In this document: positions 45,247 to 56,676 of the stretch, in pieces | Layout of the letters: every line of letters begins with the position of its first letter | How positions within the stretch are numbered: the first letter of the stretch is position 1 | Origin: Linum tenue | Lineage: Eukaryota > Streptophyta > Magnoliopsida > Malpighiales > Linaceae | Assembly (NCBI GenBank): GCA_946122785.1 | Contig: CAMGYJ010000006.1 | Coordinates: forward strand, 69,813,676-69,877,675 | Direction: 5' to 3' | Length of the DNA stretch: 64,000 nt | Translations under genes and position numbers: made by a program | Notes under the pieces: generated by a model | What the model was told of the DNA's origin: nothing | Database searches by the model: none | What the model saw: the letters and a program-made list of their open reading frames with translations, nothing else

Positions 45247-45762
45247 TAGGGATGGCAATTATGCCCATACCCATGGGTATTTTACTATCCAACCCAATTG
45301 GGTTGGGTATGAAATCCAAATATATGGATATGGGTAAAGTTTGATGGGTTTGTACCCATACCCATTTACTTTGGGTTGGATTTGGGTTTGTACCAATGTC
45401 CAAATACAAATTACAGTTTGGTACCTAAACTTAATAGATATGCATATTTAGTACCTAAATTTAATTTTTTTTGCATATAAGTCCTCAAAATATCGATGGA
45501 AAATTACGTTTTGGTACCTAATTTTTTTTGGTCTTACATTTTGGTACCTAAACTTTTCAAGTTTTACAAATAGGTCCAATTTTGCATGTGTAGTTAAAAC
45601 ACTCTCAAGTAAATGGATATCCATATCCAACCCATACCCATTTAGATAATATCCATATCTAACCCAAACCCATACACACATCACCCAAACCCTACCCATA
45701 ATAAATGGCTCTACTTGAGTTTGGGCAAAATTACCCATGAGTGGGTAAATTGCCATCCCTTA
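45247..45762. mobile_element. hAT-type MITE with 8-bp target duplication
   Basis: The ends 'tagggatggcaatt' and 'aattgccatccctt' are flanked by a perfect 8-bp duplication AATGGGTG (45239-45246 and 45763-45770). Subterminal 'acccatacccat' words are arranged as inverted repeats. It shares its terminal sequence with the MITE at 15002-15746 but has a different interior. Confidence 0.92.
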
Positions 45763-45770
45763 ATGGGTGC

Positions 45771-46589
45771 AATGAACTTACTCTCATCACATTACTAATT
45801 TCACGCTTTAGTTAGTACCATGCTGCATGTTTGCTTTATTATTCTTTCGTTTGTATTATCAATTAGTACCGGGGCTTTTCAGAATGAAATCAAGAGTAAA
45901 ATCCTGCAGATAAGTTCTAACACAGACTATGTCGTACCAATGAAATATTAAGTTTCAACAAGTGGTATTAGAATGTGATTTAGTTGTTCAGATTCAATAC
46001 GGTGGCGTCTGTTGTCGAAGTTTGATTGTGTGGCCTTAGGATTTGAGATATGTATTTTGTCTTGCGGATAGAAAAGAGACATGCGTATGGTAAATCTGTC
46101 TTGTTGACGAAAATATGATATACACTATAAATTATCATAGACGACGATGTACTACACTTTAAGTTATTGTAATTGGTTGGCACGGTTTCTTATTAGCTAG
46201 TTTCATTTCATTGTTGTTAAACTTGGACTAGTCGTATTACTAATTTACTAGACATGACATTTCTCCAAAAAAAAAATTACCAGACTTGACGGGCTGTTTA
46301 GCAGCGCCAACCTTTTTCTTTTTGGCTCTTCTAGTCATGATTGGGCAAAGTGGAAAGGGGAACTATAGTTGTATATATGTTGCCGAATATTTATTTACCT
46401 AATCGGAAAACATAAAGAACTTTCATTGGGTGGTGTCTTTGTACGCAACAAACCTTTGTCGTTTGCTTTGGGAAAAGAATACTACTCACCAACGTACATT
46501 TTTTAAGTAGTATTAAGGTTGGGTTTCTCTTGCGCATATTGCTAAGAGATTTAGAATGTAAGTAGTTAGGACTAATTAGTTACATATAT
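45771..46589. other. Intergenic; nothing recognised
   Basis: No supported gene. It leads into a decayed LTR. Confidence 0.4.
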
Positions 46590-47094
46590 ATTAGGTTTAG
46601 ATACTCATACGTAATTTTCCTTTCTATCCATTGAGACTGTGTCGTGCTCAACGACTTCTGTCATTCTTTTTCTCTCCTCTCCTCCAATCCGTTGTATATA
46701 AGCCAGTCACTAACGAACGTCTAGTTACATTTTTTCTTCAAGTTGATGATTGATAGAAAATTAGCCAATTTATGATATGGTATAAGAGATTCACTAAGCT
46801 CAATGCTTCCTCTCTCGCTTCCATTTTTAGTTTCCCCTATTTTCTTCTACTAACCTTATAACCGTCCTCCTATTACGAATTTTATAATTTCTTTTCACTT
46901 CTGGCAACAATGTCATCCATCTGACGAAATTCCTCACAATGGAGATCATCTGTCAATGCAACAATGATATGCTACAATAATGTGTCAATTTTCGATCCAT
47001 TCAACCCATTTTTCATCCATCCAAGTGAGAATTGGGGCAGTGCTTGGTTTCTCACCCACTTACAAAGTCGAATTTCTCCAACTAGAAGAGATCG

Positions 47095-47490
47095 ATGATC
47101 CTCTTTCTTGATGGCAAGAGCAAACTAGGCTTATTCAATGGGAAGATCTCCACTCCCCGTGAAGGTTCTCCACTATATGAACCATGGAGCCACAACAACA
47201 AGCTCATGCTCAGTTGGATTCAACAATTTGTCAATTCGATAATCGCGGACACCATTCTTTACATCACCACCGCCCTTTGTGTCTGGAACGAGCTCGAGAG
47301 CAAATTTCTCAAGGCGATTCTATCTGTATTGCTGGACTCCAAGAGCCAATCTTTGCACTAAATTACAGTACTTTAAATGTTTTCCTATACTTCTCTAAAC
47401 AACATTCTTTATGGGATCAATTAGGCAAATACATATTCATTCCAGATTGTGAATGTGAACCAATGTGTGTGTGCATTCTTACCCACTAAG
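47095..47490 (+). pseudogene. Gag fragment of the decayed copia element
   Basis: The frame at 47095-47361 reads KSKLGLFNGKISTP, WSHNNKLMLSWI and TALCVWNELESKF, the hallmark of the common plant copia Gag domain. The next part (FSKQHSLWDQLGKY, then PDCECEPMCVC) is in another frame (to 47489), so a frameshift lies near 47320. Confidence 0.85.
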
Positions 47491-48119
47491 AAAGAATCAC
47501 ATGAATGAAAAAGTCATTAGGTTCCTTAGAAACTTAATGATAGTTTTTGTGGACATCACCTAATAGTTTTGTTGGTAGATCATCTCCCACCTCTCAATAA
47601 GGTGTTTGCAATGATGATCCAACATGAACGTGAGAATGACTTCTTACCCTAACCTTCTAATGTCCATAAGCCTAATCATGCCACGGATTCCATGGCTTTC
47701 TTTACTGGAGTCATTGTTCAACACTTAGATGTGCAAGATGTTGGAAAGGGCTTCGAGAAACAAGGCAAAAAACATCCTTGTAATTTTTGTGGGACTCTAG
47801 CCACACTAAAGAGGTTTGTTACAAGAAAAATGTACATCCTTCTCGGTATCGATCCATGAAAAAAAGAGCATTCTTGCAATGCTAATAGTGTGACAGTGAA
47901 ACATGGTGAATCTTCCAATCCTATTATGGTTACATAGGCTAATTGGAATAAATTCCAACATTAGTACCACATAATGCTTCAAGTCATGCAACAAGAAAAT
48001 GCAAATCAGTTGACTAGTCCACCCACTACAAATCACACCCAACCATACTACCCTACTCAATTCCAGCCTTCCAGGATAATGCTAAAATCCAACTCAACCT
48101 ACTAGTTCTTCAGACACTG

Positions 48120-49050
48120 ATGGACAAAGATCTCTTCAGCTTGCTCGGTGGCATCCCACATTGCTCATGGACATTGGAGCCACTTATCACATAATTTTCT
48201 CTATGGTTATTTCACCTAATATATATTACCAATTCATATGTGCATATTACAACAGGACATAAAGTGCATGTATGCTACTGCAATTGGTACATTTCATTAT
48301 TTCCAGTCCTTACTTATGCACAACGTTCTATATGTATCAAATTTTTGTTTTAACCTACTCTCAGTGAGTCGATCGTTGAAGAACCATTCTATTTTTTTAA
48401 ATGCTTCCACCTTTTCTTCTATTGTGTTTATGATTACAACATTTTTGAAGATGATTTCTAACTAAGCTGCAACATTGATCATATGTTTTATCAACCACTC
48501 ATAACGATCGATTTGAACTAAAACTTCTCCTTTTATTGCTTTTTATGTCACCGGAATCAAATTTCCTTGTGGGTCTACAGACTAGAGCATCTAGGAAACA
48601 TCAGCAACTCAATACCACTAACCTCTTGTAGCTTCACTAAATTGTCACCATTATTTTCTATCATTGTAGATGACTATACAAGGCCCTCCTAGATTTATCC
48701 AATGAAGCATAAATCTAATACTCGTTCTATCATATAGACATACCCAATCAAATCTAATATTAAAAACATCAAGATTGATAATGAACTTTAGTTCCAAATG
48801 ATATAAGGAATAATTCATCAAACTACTTGTCTCTACATATCACAACATAATGGTATTGTTGAAAGAAAATATCAAAACCTCATTATTGAAACTAGGGCTT
48901 TGTTATTTCAAGATGATCGTCAAAGTCATTTCTAACAATTTGTTGTTATTCATGCAACACCTTCGATCAATAGGTCTACTACTCCTATTATACCAAACAA
49001 AACCCCTTTTGAAATACTATATAACAAACCACCAAAAGCTACATAAATAG
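48120..49050 (+). pseudogene. Protease and integrase fragments of the decayed copia element
   Basis: Protease remnants include a 'MDIGATYH' segment in place of the usual D(S/T)GA...H and LLMHNVLYVSNFCFNLLSVS. Integrase remnants include 'IVDDYTR' and 'SQHNGIVERKYQN' close to the last catalytic Glu. Several stops interrupt them. Confidence 0.75.
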
Positions 49051-49879
49051 ATATCCTCATCCCTTCAATAGTGCACCTGAAAACCTTATTTCTCAACTGA
49101 TTAACATATGTAAACCGACTAGACGACATGCTTACTTAACTGATTAACATATGTAATCTTACTAGCACACATAAACACTAACAAAAGAAATTGCTTAACT
49201 CATACATGATATTCTATCCTACAAATCTTTTAGAACCAACCCTAGAAAGTTTGCTTTAGCTATTACTATATAATAGGAACCAAATTTTTTTAAGAAAGCT
49301 TAATCCAAGTCATCAGAATGGTTGCATACTATTAACTCTTAGTTACATTCACTAGACAAAATTAAAACTTGTTGATCCACTTGTTATAGGTAACAAATGG
49401 ATATTTCTCATAAAGTATAAACGTGGTGGAAGTATTCAAAAATGAAAGGCCATATTAGTAGCAAATGGTTATACTTAAACACCTAGAGTATACTATCTAG
49501 GCACCTTCTCTCTTGTGGTAAAAATTATCGGGTGAATTATCATAGCCAGAATAATTCTTGCCCTAGCAGCCATTAGCAATTGGTTCCTTGAACAATCTGA
49601 TGTCAAAATTGCTCTCCTACATGGATACCTCAATGAAGAGGTTTATATGGCCCAACCACCTGAACTAATTACAACTCCTTATAAGCGCAAGATTTGTAAA
49701 TTGGTTAAGTCAGTCCATGGCTAAAACCAACAACAGACAATGGTTTGCCAAATTGGAATCTACCTTAGAGCTATTAGGTTACTATAAGTCACACAGTGAC
49801 TACTCTCTTTTCACAATGACTTTTGGTACTAACTTCACTACTCTCCTAATATATGTGTTGATGACATCATACTAATAGG

Positions 49880-52469
49880 CTGTTTCTAGAGATCAACTCC
49901 GGGGCCGGATGGTTTCTCTTGGAATTTCTATAAGCGGTGCTGGCCCTTCATTCGTGGAGATATCTTACACCTCTTCAGGGAATTTTTGTCACTTGTCATC
50001 TTCCGAGTTGCGTTGCCCACTCTTTTCTATGCCTCGTCCCGAAGAAGGACAATGTTGAGGATATGAAGGGCCTGGGGCTGATTAGCTTGTTGGGAAGCTT
50101 AAATAAACTCATAAGTAAAGTCTTGGCGCGCAGGATTAGCAATGTCCTCCCCCGTTTGGTTTCTACTAATCAATTTGCTTTGGTTAAAGGCCGTCAAATC
50201 TCCGATGCGGGGCTTATTGTGTTTGAGCTGGTGGATAGTAGGAGAAAGAGTCGGAAGCTGGGGTTGATGTTTAAACTGGATATTGAAAAAGATTTCGACA
50301 ACGTGAGCTGGGGGTGTCTTTTTAAGGTCCTTTCGAGCTTGGGTTTCCCTTCTACCTGGCAGAAGTGGGTCCGTGGTGCTATGTGCAGCCCTTACATCTC
50401 TACCCTAATCAACGGAGAAGCCAAAGGTTTCTTCCCAATGCACAAAGGCCTCCGTCAGGGCGACCCGCTTTCTTTAGGCCTTTTCGTGCTGGTCATGGAT
50501 GTTCTCTCCCATATGCTTTCAAAGTTGCAGGAGGCAGGGATGATTAAACGATTCTTTATGAATGAAAACTGTGGGAGTGGGGAAGTTACTCACCTCATTT
50601 TCGCTGATGATACCCTGCTTTTTTGTGAAGCCAACTACGAGCAGGTGCTGAATATCTTGGCCACTCTTGTTTGCTTCCAAGCTGTCTCGGGGTTGAAAAT
50701 TAACTTGGAAAATTTAGTTATGGTTACCGTTGGTGATGTCCCCGACCCTGATTTTTTGCAAGAATATTCGGGTGCAAATGGAGCAATGAACCGTCCAAAT
50801 ATCCCGGCTACCCCCCGGGGGGGGGGGGGGGGGAAGGTTAATGCAATCTCTACTTGGGACTCTGTTATCAACAAAATTCAGCATCGGCTTGAGGGGTGGA
50901 AAGGGCACTTTCTTTCCTTTGGATCTCGTCTTGTCTTAAACAGCGCGGTCCTTAGCAGTCAGCCCGTCTACTGCCTCTCTCTTCTCAGGGTGCCGCGAAA
51001 AGTGGTGAATAGAATCGAGCAAATACAACGGAGGTTTGTTTGGAGTGGGGTGGGTGAGCATCAGAAAATGCCGTTGGTTAGTTGGGGACAGTGTAAAGCG
51101 GCGAAGAAGGATGGTGGTCTGGGGATCAAAGACCTCTCTTATTTCAATAAGGCTTTGCTTTCAAAGTGGCTGTGGAGGTTTGCAGTTGAGAGAAATAGTT
51201 GGTGGAGGAACCTCATTGCTGCAAAATACCCCTGTATTGAGTCTGAATGGAAAAGTGGGAAGATTACTGAAGGTTTTTGTGGGTCAGTTTGGGCTAATAT
51301 TGCCAAAGAGTACGATTGGTGGTGGCAAAAGGCTTGTATCGATCCTGGCGGAGGTGCATGGGTTTCGTTCTGGCATGATTGTTGGATCCCCGAAGTGACG
51401 CTTGTTGACAAGTTCCCTCGTGTTGCCGTTGCTGCGACCAATCCTAACGCTTGGGTCTCTGACATTGCGGTGTCCTCGGGTGAGAGTCTTAATTGGGATT
51501 TGCATTTATCCATTAATCTGAAAGGAGGGGCGGAGAGGGAGAGAGTTTCTCTTTTTAATTTCCTTGACAGGGTTGGTGATCCTCGTATTAGTTACGGCCC
51601 TGGCAGGCTCGCATGGACACTGCAGCCCGAGAATTCGTTTTCTGTTTGCTCCCTTTACAGGTTCCTTTCCAGTAGCTTGTTCCCAGGTGTCGTGCATTTC
51701 CCTGCTGAGTCTGTTTGGAGGAGACTTATCCCGTCGAAGATTTGTTCATTTATGTGGCTGGTTGCTCACAAAAAAAATCCCCACGATGGATAATCTCAAG
51801 CGTCGAGGGTGGCTACTGGCTAGCAGGTGCGCCCTTTGTTCAAGGCACGAAGAGACGATTGATCACTTGTTTGTTGACTGTGCTTTCGGAATGGAAGTGT
51901 GGGAGCGTGTCAAGGGCAGATGCCAATCTGTTTCTCCCCCATCTGGCGACATCTTCTCGACCATCTGCAGGTGGGCTGACGAGCAAGGGGATTGCCGCGA
52001 GAGCTGGTTCGTCTACTGCGTGCTCCACGCCGTGTGCTGGAGCATATGGCTCGAAAGGAATCAGCGTATTTTCAGAGATTCTTCTACTAATGTTGCGGGT
52101 GTTTTCCTGAAGGCATGTAATTTAGTGGTTGAGTGGCTCGTGGCGCACGGCAAGATCGACAAATCTCAGGGCTCCCGCTGGTTGCAAGTTGTTTGAGGAT
52201 TAGTCTTTTGTTTATTTTTGTCTTGCTGGACCTGGTGCCTGGGACTTCGGTGGTCACTTTTGCTTTTTCCCTATTCTTTAATCTGTGTTTTTAGGGAAGG
52301 TTCTCCCTGCCCTTGTTTTCTTTTTGTTGCCTCCTTTCCCTCGTGTTTTTCGTTCTTCCTTTTGCTCTAGCAACTCACGTCTTGTGAGGTGCTTGCGGGC
52401 TTTCTTGTTCTACCTTGTGACTTTCGATTTCTTTCTTAATGCATTCTTCACCATTATAATAAAAAAAAA
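49880..52469 (+). mobile_element. 5'-truncated LINE inserted in the copia reverse transcriptase
   Basis: Copia sequence coding the YVDD region breaks off at about 49879 and resumes at about 52471 with FIVENLGQLTYF, the next conserved stretch of the same domain. The LINE between starts within the reverse transcriptase (P-G-P-D-G at 49899-49913) and ends with a 3' UTR and an A-run at 52461-52469. The endonuclease domain is missing. No clean target duplication was found. Confidence 0.88.
49899..52196 (+). pseudogene. LINE ORF2 (RT plus zf-RVT), several frameshifts
   Basis: Reverse transcriptase motifs follow in order: PGPDGFSWNFYK, LVKGRQISDA, FKLDIEKDFDNVSW, GLRQGDPLS, LIFADDTLLF. Then come the 'thumb' region and the zinc-binding region (CALCSRHEETIDHLFVDC). 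Frame changes are visible at the T-run 49983-49987, the T-run 50752-50757 (compensated at the G-run 50817-50833) and the A-run 51770-51777. All sit in homopolymers. The final stop is at 52194-52196 and no RNase H follows, so this family differs from the LINE at 30649-39247. Confidence 0.88.
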
Positions 52470-52470
52470 T

Positions 52471-53395
52471 ATTGCCTTTATAGTTGAAAACCTAGGACAA
52501 CTTACATACTTTATTCGGATGGAAGTCTCTTAAAACTCTGGGCGCATGTCAATGGAAGTATACTTTTGATATACTTACATACTTTAGTTTCTTGGCTAGT
52601 AAACTTACAATTGCAACTACACCTTCTCCTCATGGATTACATCTCTCCATCAATGAAGGTTCTGTCTTTGTCGCACACGATACTGACAAAACTTTGATTG
52701 ACAGACTTCAATTCCTTATAACACAAGACCTAACATTTCATATATGATAAACCAAATTAGTTAGTTCATTGGTCCTCCTAGTACTACACATGAACATGAC
52801 ATTCATAAACGACCCGTATATCTTTAAACCAACCCAACTAAATGGCTTTTCTTTCCTACATATACTAACTAATGTCTCATTGCCTTTTCTGATTTTGATT
52901 GGGTTGGATGTCTTTATATATGAAGGTGAGTAATAAGTTATTGTGTTTTCCTAGGTGATTCGTTGATCAGCTGGATCTTAGAGGTCACAGAAGCAACATA
53001 AGGTTTCCACGTTATTAGTAGAGGAAGAATATAAAGCTCTTGATGACACAACCTAAGATCTCGAATGGATGTCCTTCCTCTTTCAAAAGTTCCATATTCA
53101 GCCAAGATAACTTATACCATCTATTGTGACAGCCTCACTACTGTCAAGAGGATTGAACATCCAATTCCACATACTCGTACCAAACACATTGAGATATATT
53201 GCACTTCACGCGAGACCAAGTGTTGTCTAAGAAATTAAAAGTGCAAAACAAATCTCTACAACCCTTTAAGTGGTTGATCCTTTCACAAAGCCATTGAATG
53301 TGCACACTTTCATTGATATCATTTCCAAAATGAACATGAAGTACACGCTTAGTTTGAAGTGATTATTAGAATAGAGAAAGGGCGCAAGTGGTACC
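52471..53395 (+). pseudogene. RT and RNase H remnants of the decayed copia element
   Basis: FIVENLGQLTYF, then degenerate sequence, then 'TYTIYCDSLTTVK' and 'PHTRTKHIEIY' represent the end of reverse transcriptase and the RNase H. Stops and frame changes are common. Confidence 0.75.
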
Positions 53396-53580
53396 TTTTC
53401 ATAGTATAGGCTTTATTATGTAATTTCCTCGTTCTATCAATTGAGACTGTTACGTGCTCAACGACTTCTCTCGCTCTTTCTCTCTTCATCTCCGATCCTC
53501 TATATAAGTCATTCCCAACTATCGACCGACCTCATTTTTTTTTCTTTTGAATTGATGATCAATAGAAAACGGATATCTAT

Positions 53581-55243
53581 TTCTAATTTTTCCCGCTTTC
53601 TTTTTTACCCTTTTTTTCTCTCCATCTAATTAGCTGGCTATAGCTACACTCCAAAATCAAAGCCGACCACATTATGCTCGCACGTACTTATACATTAATA
53701 TACAATCCTTTTATCCAACTGGCACATGCTAATCCTCTTCTGTTTACCAACAAATTCCATGCTCTTCTTTATTAGTTCCCCCTTCCAATTTACTAAATAC
53801 TTTTCTTACGAATCATAAACAAATTGTATGCTCTTTTGGATCTTTCATGCCTTTCAACAACTCTTTGTCGCGTACCTGCAACCTTTTAGAACATGTCTCG
53901 CTAAAGCACTCCACGTAGCCGCTCGCCAGGAGGTTTTTCGTCGTCCTCTCTGTGGTTAAGTACAGTGCCACTCTTTGATCAGATAACCCAAACGTGGGAC
54001 TGTCGTCTTGGAGCAACATCGGACAGGGTAATGTGACAATACTTCCTTGTAAGTACGAACCGCACCAATACAAGAGTCAAGAAGAATATACATATAAAGA
54101 TGTGCACAGCTAGCAAAGATCAATGGGACATCGTTTGGTTTGATCCTACGTACGTAAAAACGTTACAAGTGTTTGAGCAATCTGTCAGAAGAAGAGATTC
54201 TTAGCTACCCAAATCGTGTGCATATAAATCTGAACTGGGTCGAATTTTCATTTCGAGTTGCATGCATGGTTTTGGTGGTTGAGTTACGTTACGACAAGTA
54301 ACTACAGCTGTTGTGCAGAGGTTTGGTCTGGAAATCACCTGACCATGTTATGTTAATTTGGTTTACTGTAAGTAGTCTAATGAAAGAGATGGCAATTGAC
54401 AGAAAAAGTGTGTTGGGTTGTCTCAAATCTACCCGGCCGTCCGGCTTGGTTATGGTTGGTACTACTCTGCCTTTAACCTGTGGGCTGTGGTTTTTTTTAT
54501 TTATGTTTGTCTCATCAGCTGGCCAGCGTCAAAAGTAATCAATCAGGTATTTAGTATTATGTTACTTTATCATTAATTAAGAATGTAAAAGTACTCGATG
54601 CAGCTTAATGGTTAATTGTCTAATTGATTACTAGAATCAGGAACATATTGTACTAGGACGTTCTAACACGATTCAATAGTGTTGGATTGTACGTCACATC
54701 GCCGTTAGTTGTACATGATGACAATTTTTTTGCCGCGATCACATTAGGTTGTCATAACTCATAATGTAAGGAGTGTTAGCCTGTTAATTAGGACCTGACT
54801 GAATTGTTAATTACCATTTACGTACTTAGGTTTTTCATTTTCTATATTATCATCCGATATATCCCTAATTAAGATACAAAAGAAAAAACCTAGCTAGCTA
54901 CAGGATGATTGGTCCACCACTTTCTCTATCTTCTAAAATTTCATTTCCTTGAATAGAAACAAAAACACTACTCTCACATCTCATCTCATCAGTTGAAAAA
55001 TGGATCTTAAAACCGTGATTTAAGGGCATGCATTGAATGGTTTCATCATCCATCAGTGTCTTCCCAGCTGTATCTTTGTTGTTTGCTGACGGTGTTTTAC
55101 AAAATTCAAAATCTGTTATTCTGTGTACGTGCTAAGTAACATTCATATTCATGGCTATTTCTATAAAGAAAAAAAAAATATGAGTTCATGTGTTGATAAA
55201 AAATATTATTTATACACACTCCAAACCAAAAGATAATATATAT
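53581..55243. other. Intergenic; nothing recognised
   Basis: AT-rich DNA with short open frames only; no gene, TIR or RNA structure supported. Confidence 0.4.
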
Positions 55244-55253
55244 CTATATATAA

Positions 55254-55653
55254 GGTGCCTACTACGGTACCCCGGGTGAAATTCAGGGTACCGCATACCT
55301 TGAGTATGAAAACGCTATCTAGACCTCAAATTAACATAATTTTTGGACATGATACTATACCCTAACCCTTAATGAGTGAACCCTAGGTCCTAATTATCTA
55401 AATCATAAACTATTAATCCTAAGATGGTGCGTTAATTTTTTGCCTATATTTGGACGAATCATAACCGTCGATTATTGTTTCTAATTAAATTGATCTTGGG
55501 GTATAAGATTTAGAGAATTAAGACATAAATTTTGATCTTTAAGGGTTAGAGTATAGTATCATGTCCGAAAGATCAGTCAATTCAAGTTCTGGATAGCGTT
55601 TTCTTACACAAGGTATGCGGTACCCCGGATTTCACCCTGGGTACCGTAGAACT
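55254..55653. mobile_element. Fold-back MITE with 10-bp target duplication
   Basis: It is a 400-bp element whose halves are diverged inverted copies: 'tacggtacccc...ggtgaaat' and 'ggacatgatactata' on the left recur inverted on the right. The 10-bp direct repeat CTATATATAA flanks it (55244-55253 and 55654-55663), fitting a Mutator-type insertion. There is no coding capacity. Confidence 0.82.
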
Positions 55654-55663
55654 CTATATATAA

Positions 55664-56373
55664 AAGATAATTATTCAAATAATTAATATATGTACACACT
55701 TACAAGTTCAAAATCCAACTCCCTAATTATTGGGGGAAATCAATGAAACTGGGTTACGCTTGATTAGAGGAAGAGGGATTATAAATGTAGTTGCTAACTA
55801 ATCAACCCCAGCTCATCAGATTGGTTAGTGACGGCTACTTCAATTAATATGGTTAATTGATTAATGATGTATGTTGATTTTCTAGGTGCATGTTTGTTAG
55901 TGATTAAAGTCAATTATCAATGTCACAACATTTAGCTATAGTTTTGGAGCTATCTGAGAAAACTGAGCTTAGAATCAATCTCATTATCTTTTGCAATAAT
56001 TTGGTGTCTAATTATTTCAATCTATAACGTAAACATTTAATTAAGTCCATTTTGAATTTTTTTTTGTGTGTGTGCGGATAAAATATTTTGAGTTTGCTAC
56101 CATTACTTGTAGTAAATCTTTACTCGTACTTTATTGGGTTGTTTCAGGAGACCACAAAGTTGGTCACATCGACCATACTGAAAAATTAGGGCAATCGACT
56201 GATCGATCATGGTCTCCCCTACGAGTTTCATCCGGTCGCTGCCCCATAATCAATGTTGAATCACTGCCTGTTGTTTGATAGACTAGGTGTTGGTACCCCG
56301 AGATTGGTTAGTTGTTAAGAGTTAAGCGCCCCCTAGCGCTGGTTCCTTTAAAAAAAAAAAACTATGCTCAGTA
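55664..56373. other. Intergenic
   Basis: No gene. The stretch 56140-56362 is GC-richer and ends in an A-run (56350-56361), which might be the 3' end of a small retroposed sequence, but no promoter boxes of a SINE were seen. Confidence 0.4.
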
Positions 56374-56378
56374 GTTTG

Positions 56379-56671
56379 TGTCAAGAACCAGTTAACCCCA
56401 ATAACTCGAGTTGTTGGGAGAGGTTCAATCGTGGATCTTATACCACTCTCTAACACGCCCCCTCAAACGAAAGCCAACCCATGGGCTTGAAGTTTGCACA
56501 GGCCCACCATACCATGTGCTTGAAAGACAACGGTTAATATTGGGGGTCGTGGAGATTCGAACACATGACCTTTTGGTTCTAGACTCTGATACCATGTCAA
56601 GAACCAGTTGACCCCAATAACTCGAGTTGTTGGGAGAGGTTCAATCATAAATCTTATACCACTCTCTAACA
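56379..56671 (-). mobile_element. TRIM (miniature LTR retrotransposon), complete
   Basis: Two 77-bp LTRs (56379-56455 and 56595-56671) differ at four positions. Read on the minus strand they start TGTTAGAGAG and end TTGACA. A primer site complementary to initiator tRNA-Met ('tggtatcagag', 56594-56584 on the minus strand) follows the 5' LTR directly. A G-rich polypurine tract (56456-56466) precedes the other LTR. A perfect 5-bp duplication GTTTG flanks it (56374-56378 and 56672-56676). It codes for nothing and must use another element's proteins. Confidence 0.95.
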
Positions 56672-56676
56672 GTTTG

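Larger units (their letters stand above)
46590..53580 (+). mobile_element. Decayed copia element, carrying a nested LINE
   Basis: Related LTR remnants lie at about 46600-46765 and 53395-53575 (shared 'ttgagactgt', 'acgtgctcaacgacttct', 'tatataag' and 'gatcaatagaaaa'-like words). A degenerate primer site 'tggtataagaga' is at 46778-46789. Between them are fragments in copia order: Gag (47090-47490), protease (about 48120-48470), integrase (48550-49050), reverse transcriptase (49370-49879, continuing at 52471-52540) and RNase H (about 52590-53220). Stops and frameshifts are frequent. The Gag type differs from Copia-1 and Copia-2, so it is another lineage and much older. Exact ends were not found. 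Confidence 0.85.

Noticed and set aside
55350..55362. Telomere-like 'accctaaccctta' word
   Set aside because: It is less than two full units, occurs inside a fold-back MITE and is repeated by the inverted arm; it is not an interstitial telomere.
56140..56362. SINE ending in an A-run
   Set aside because: No pol III A or B box was recognised and no flanking duplication was found.
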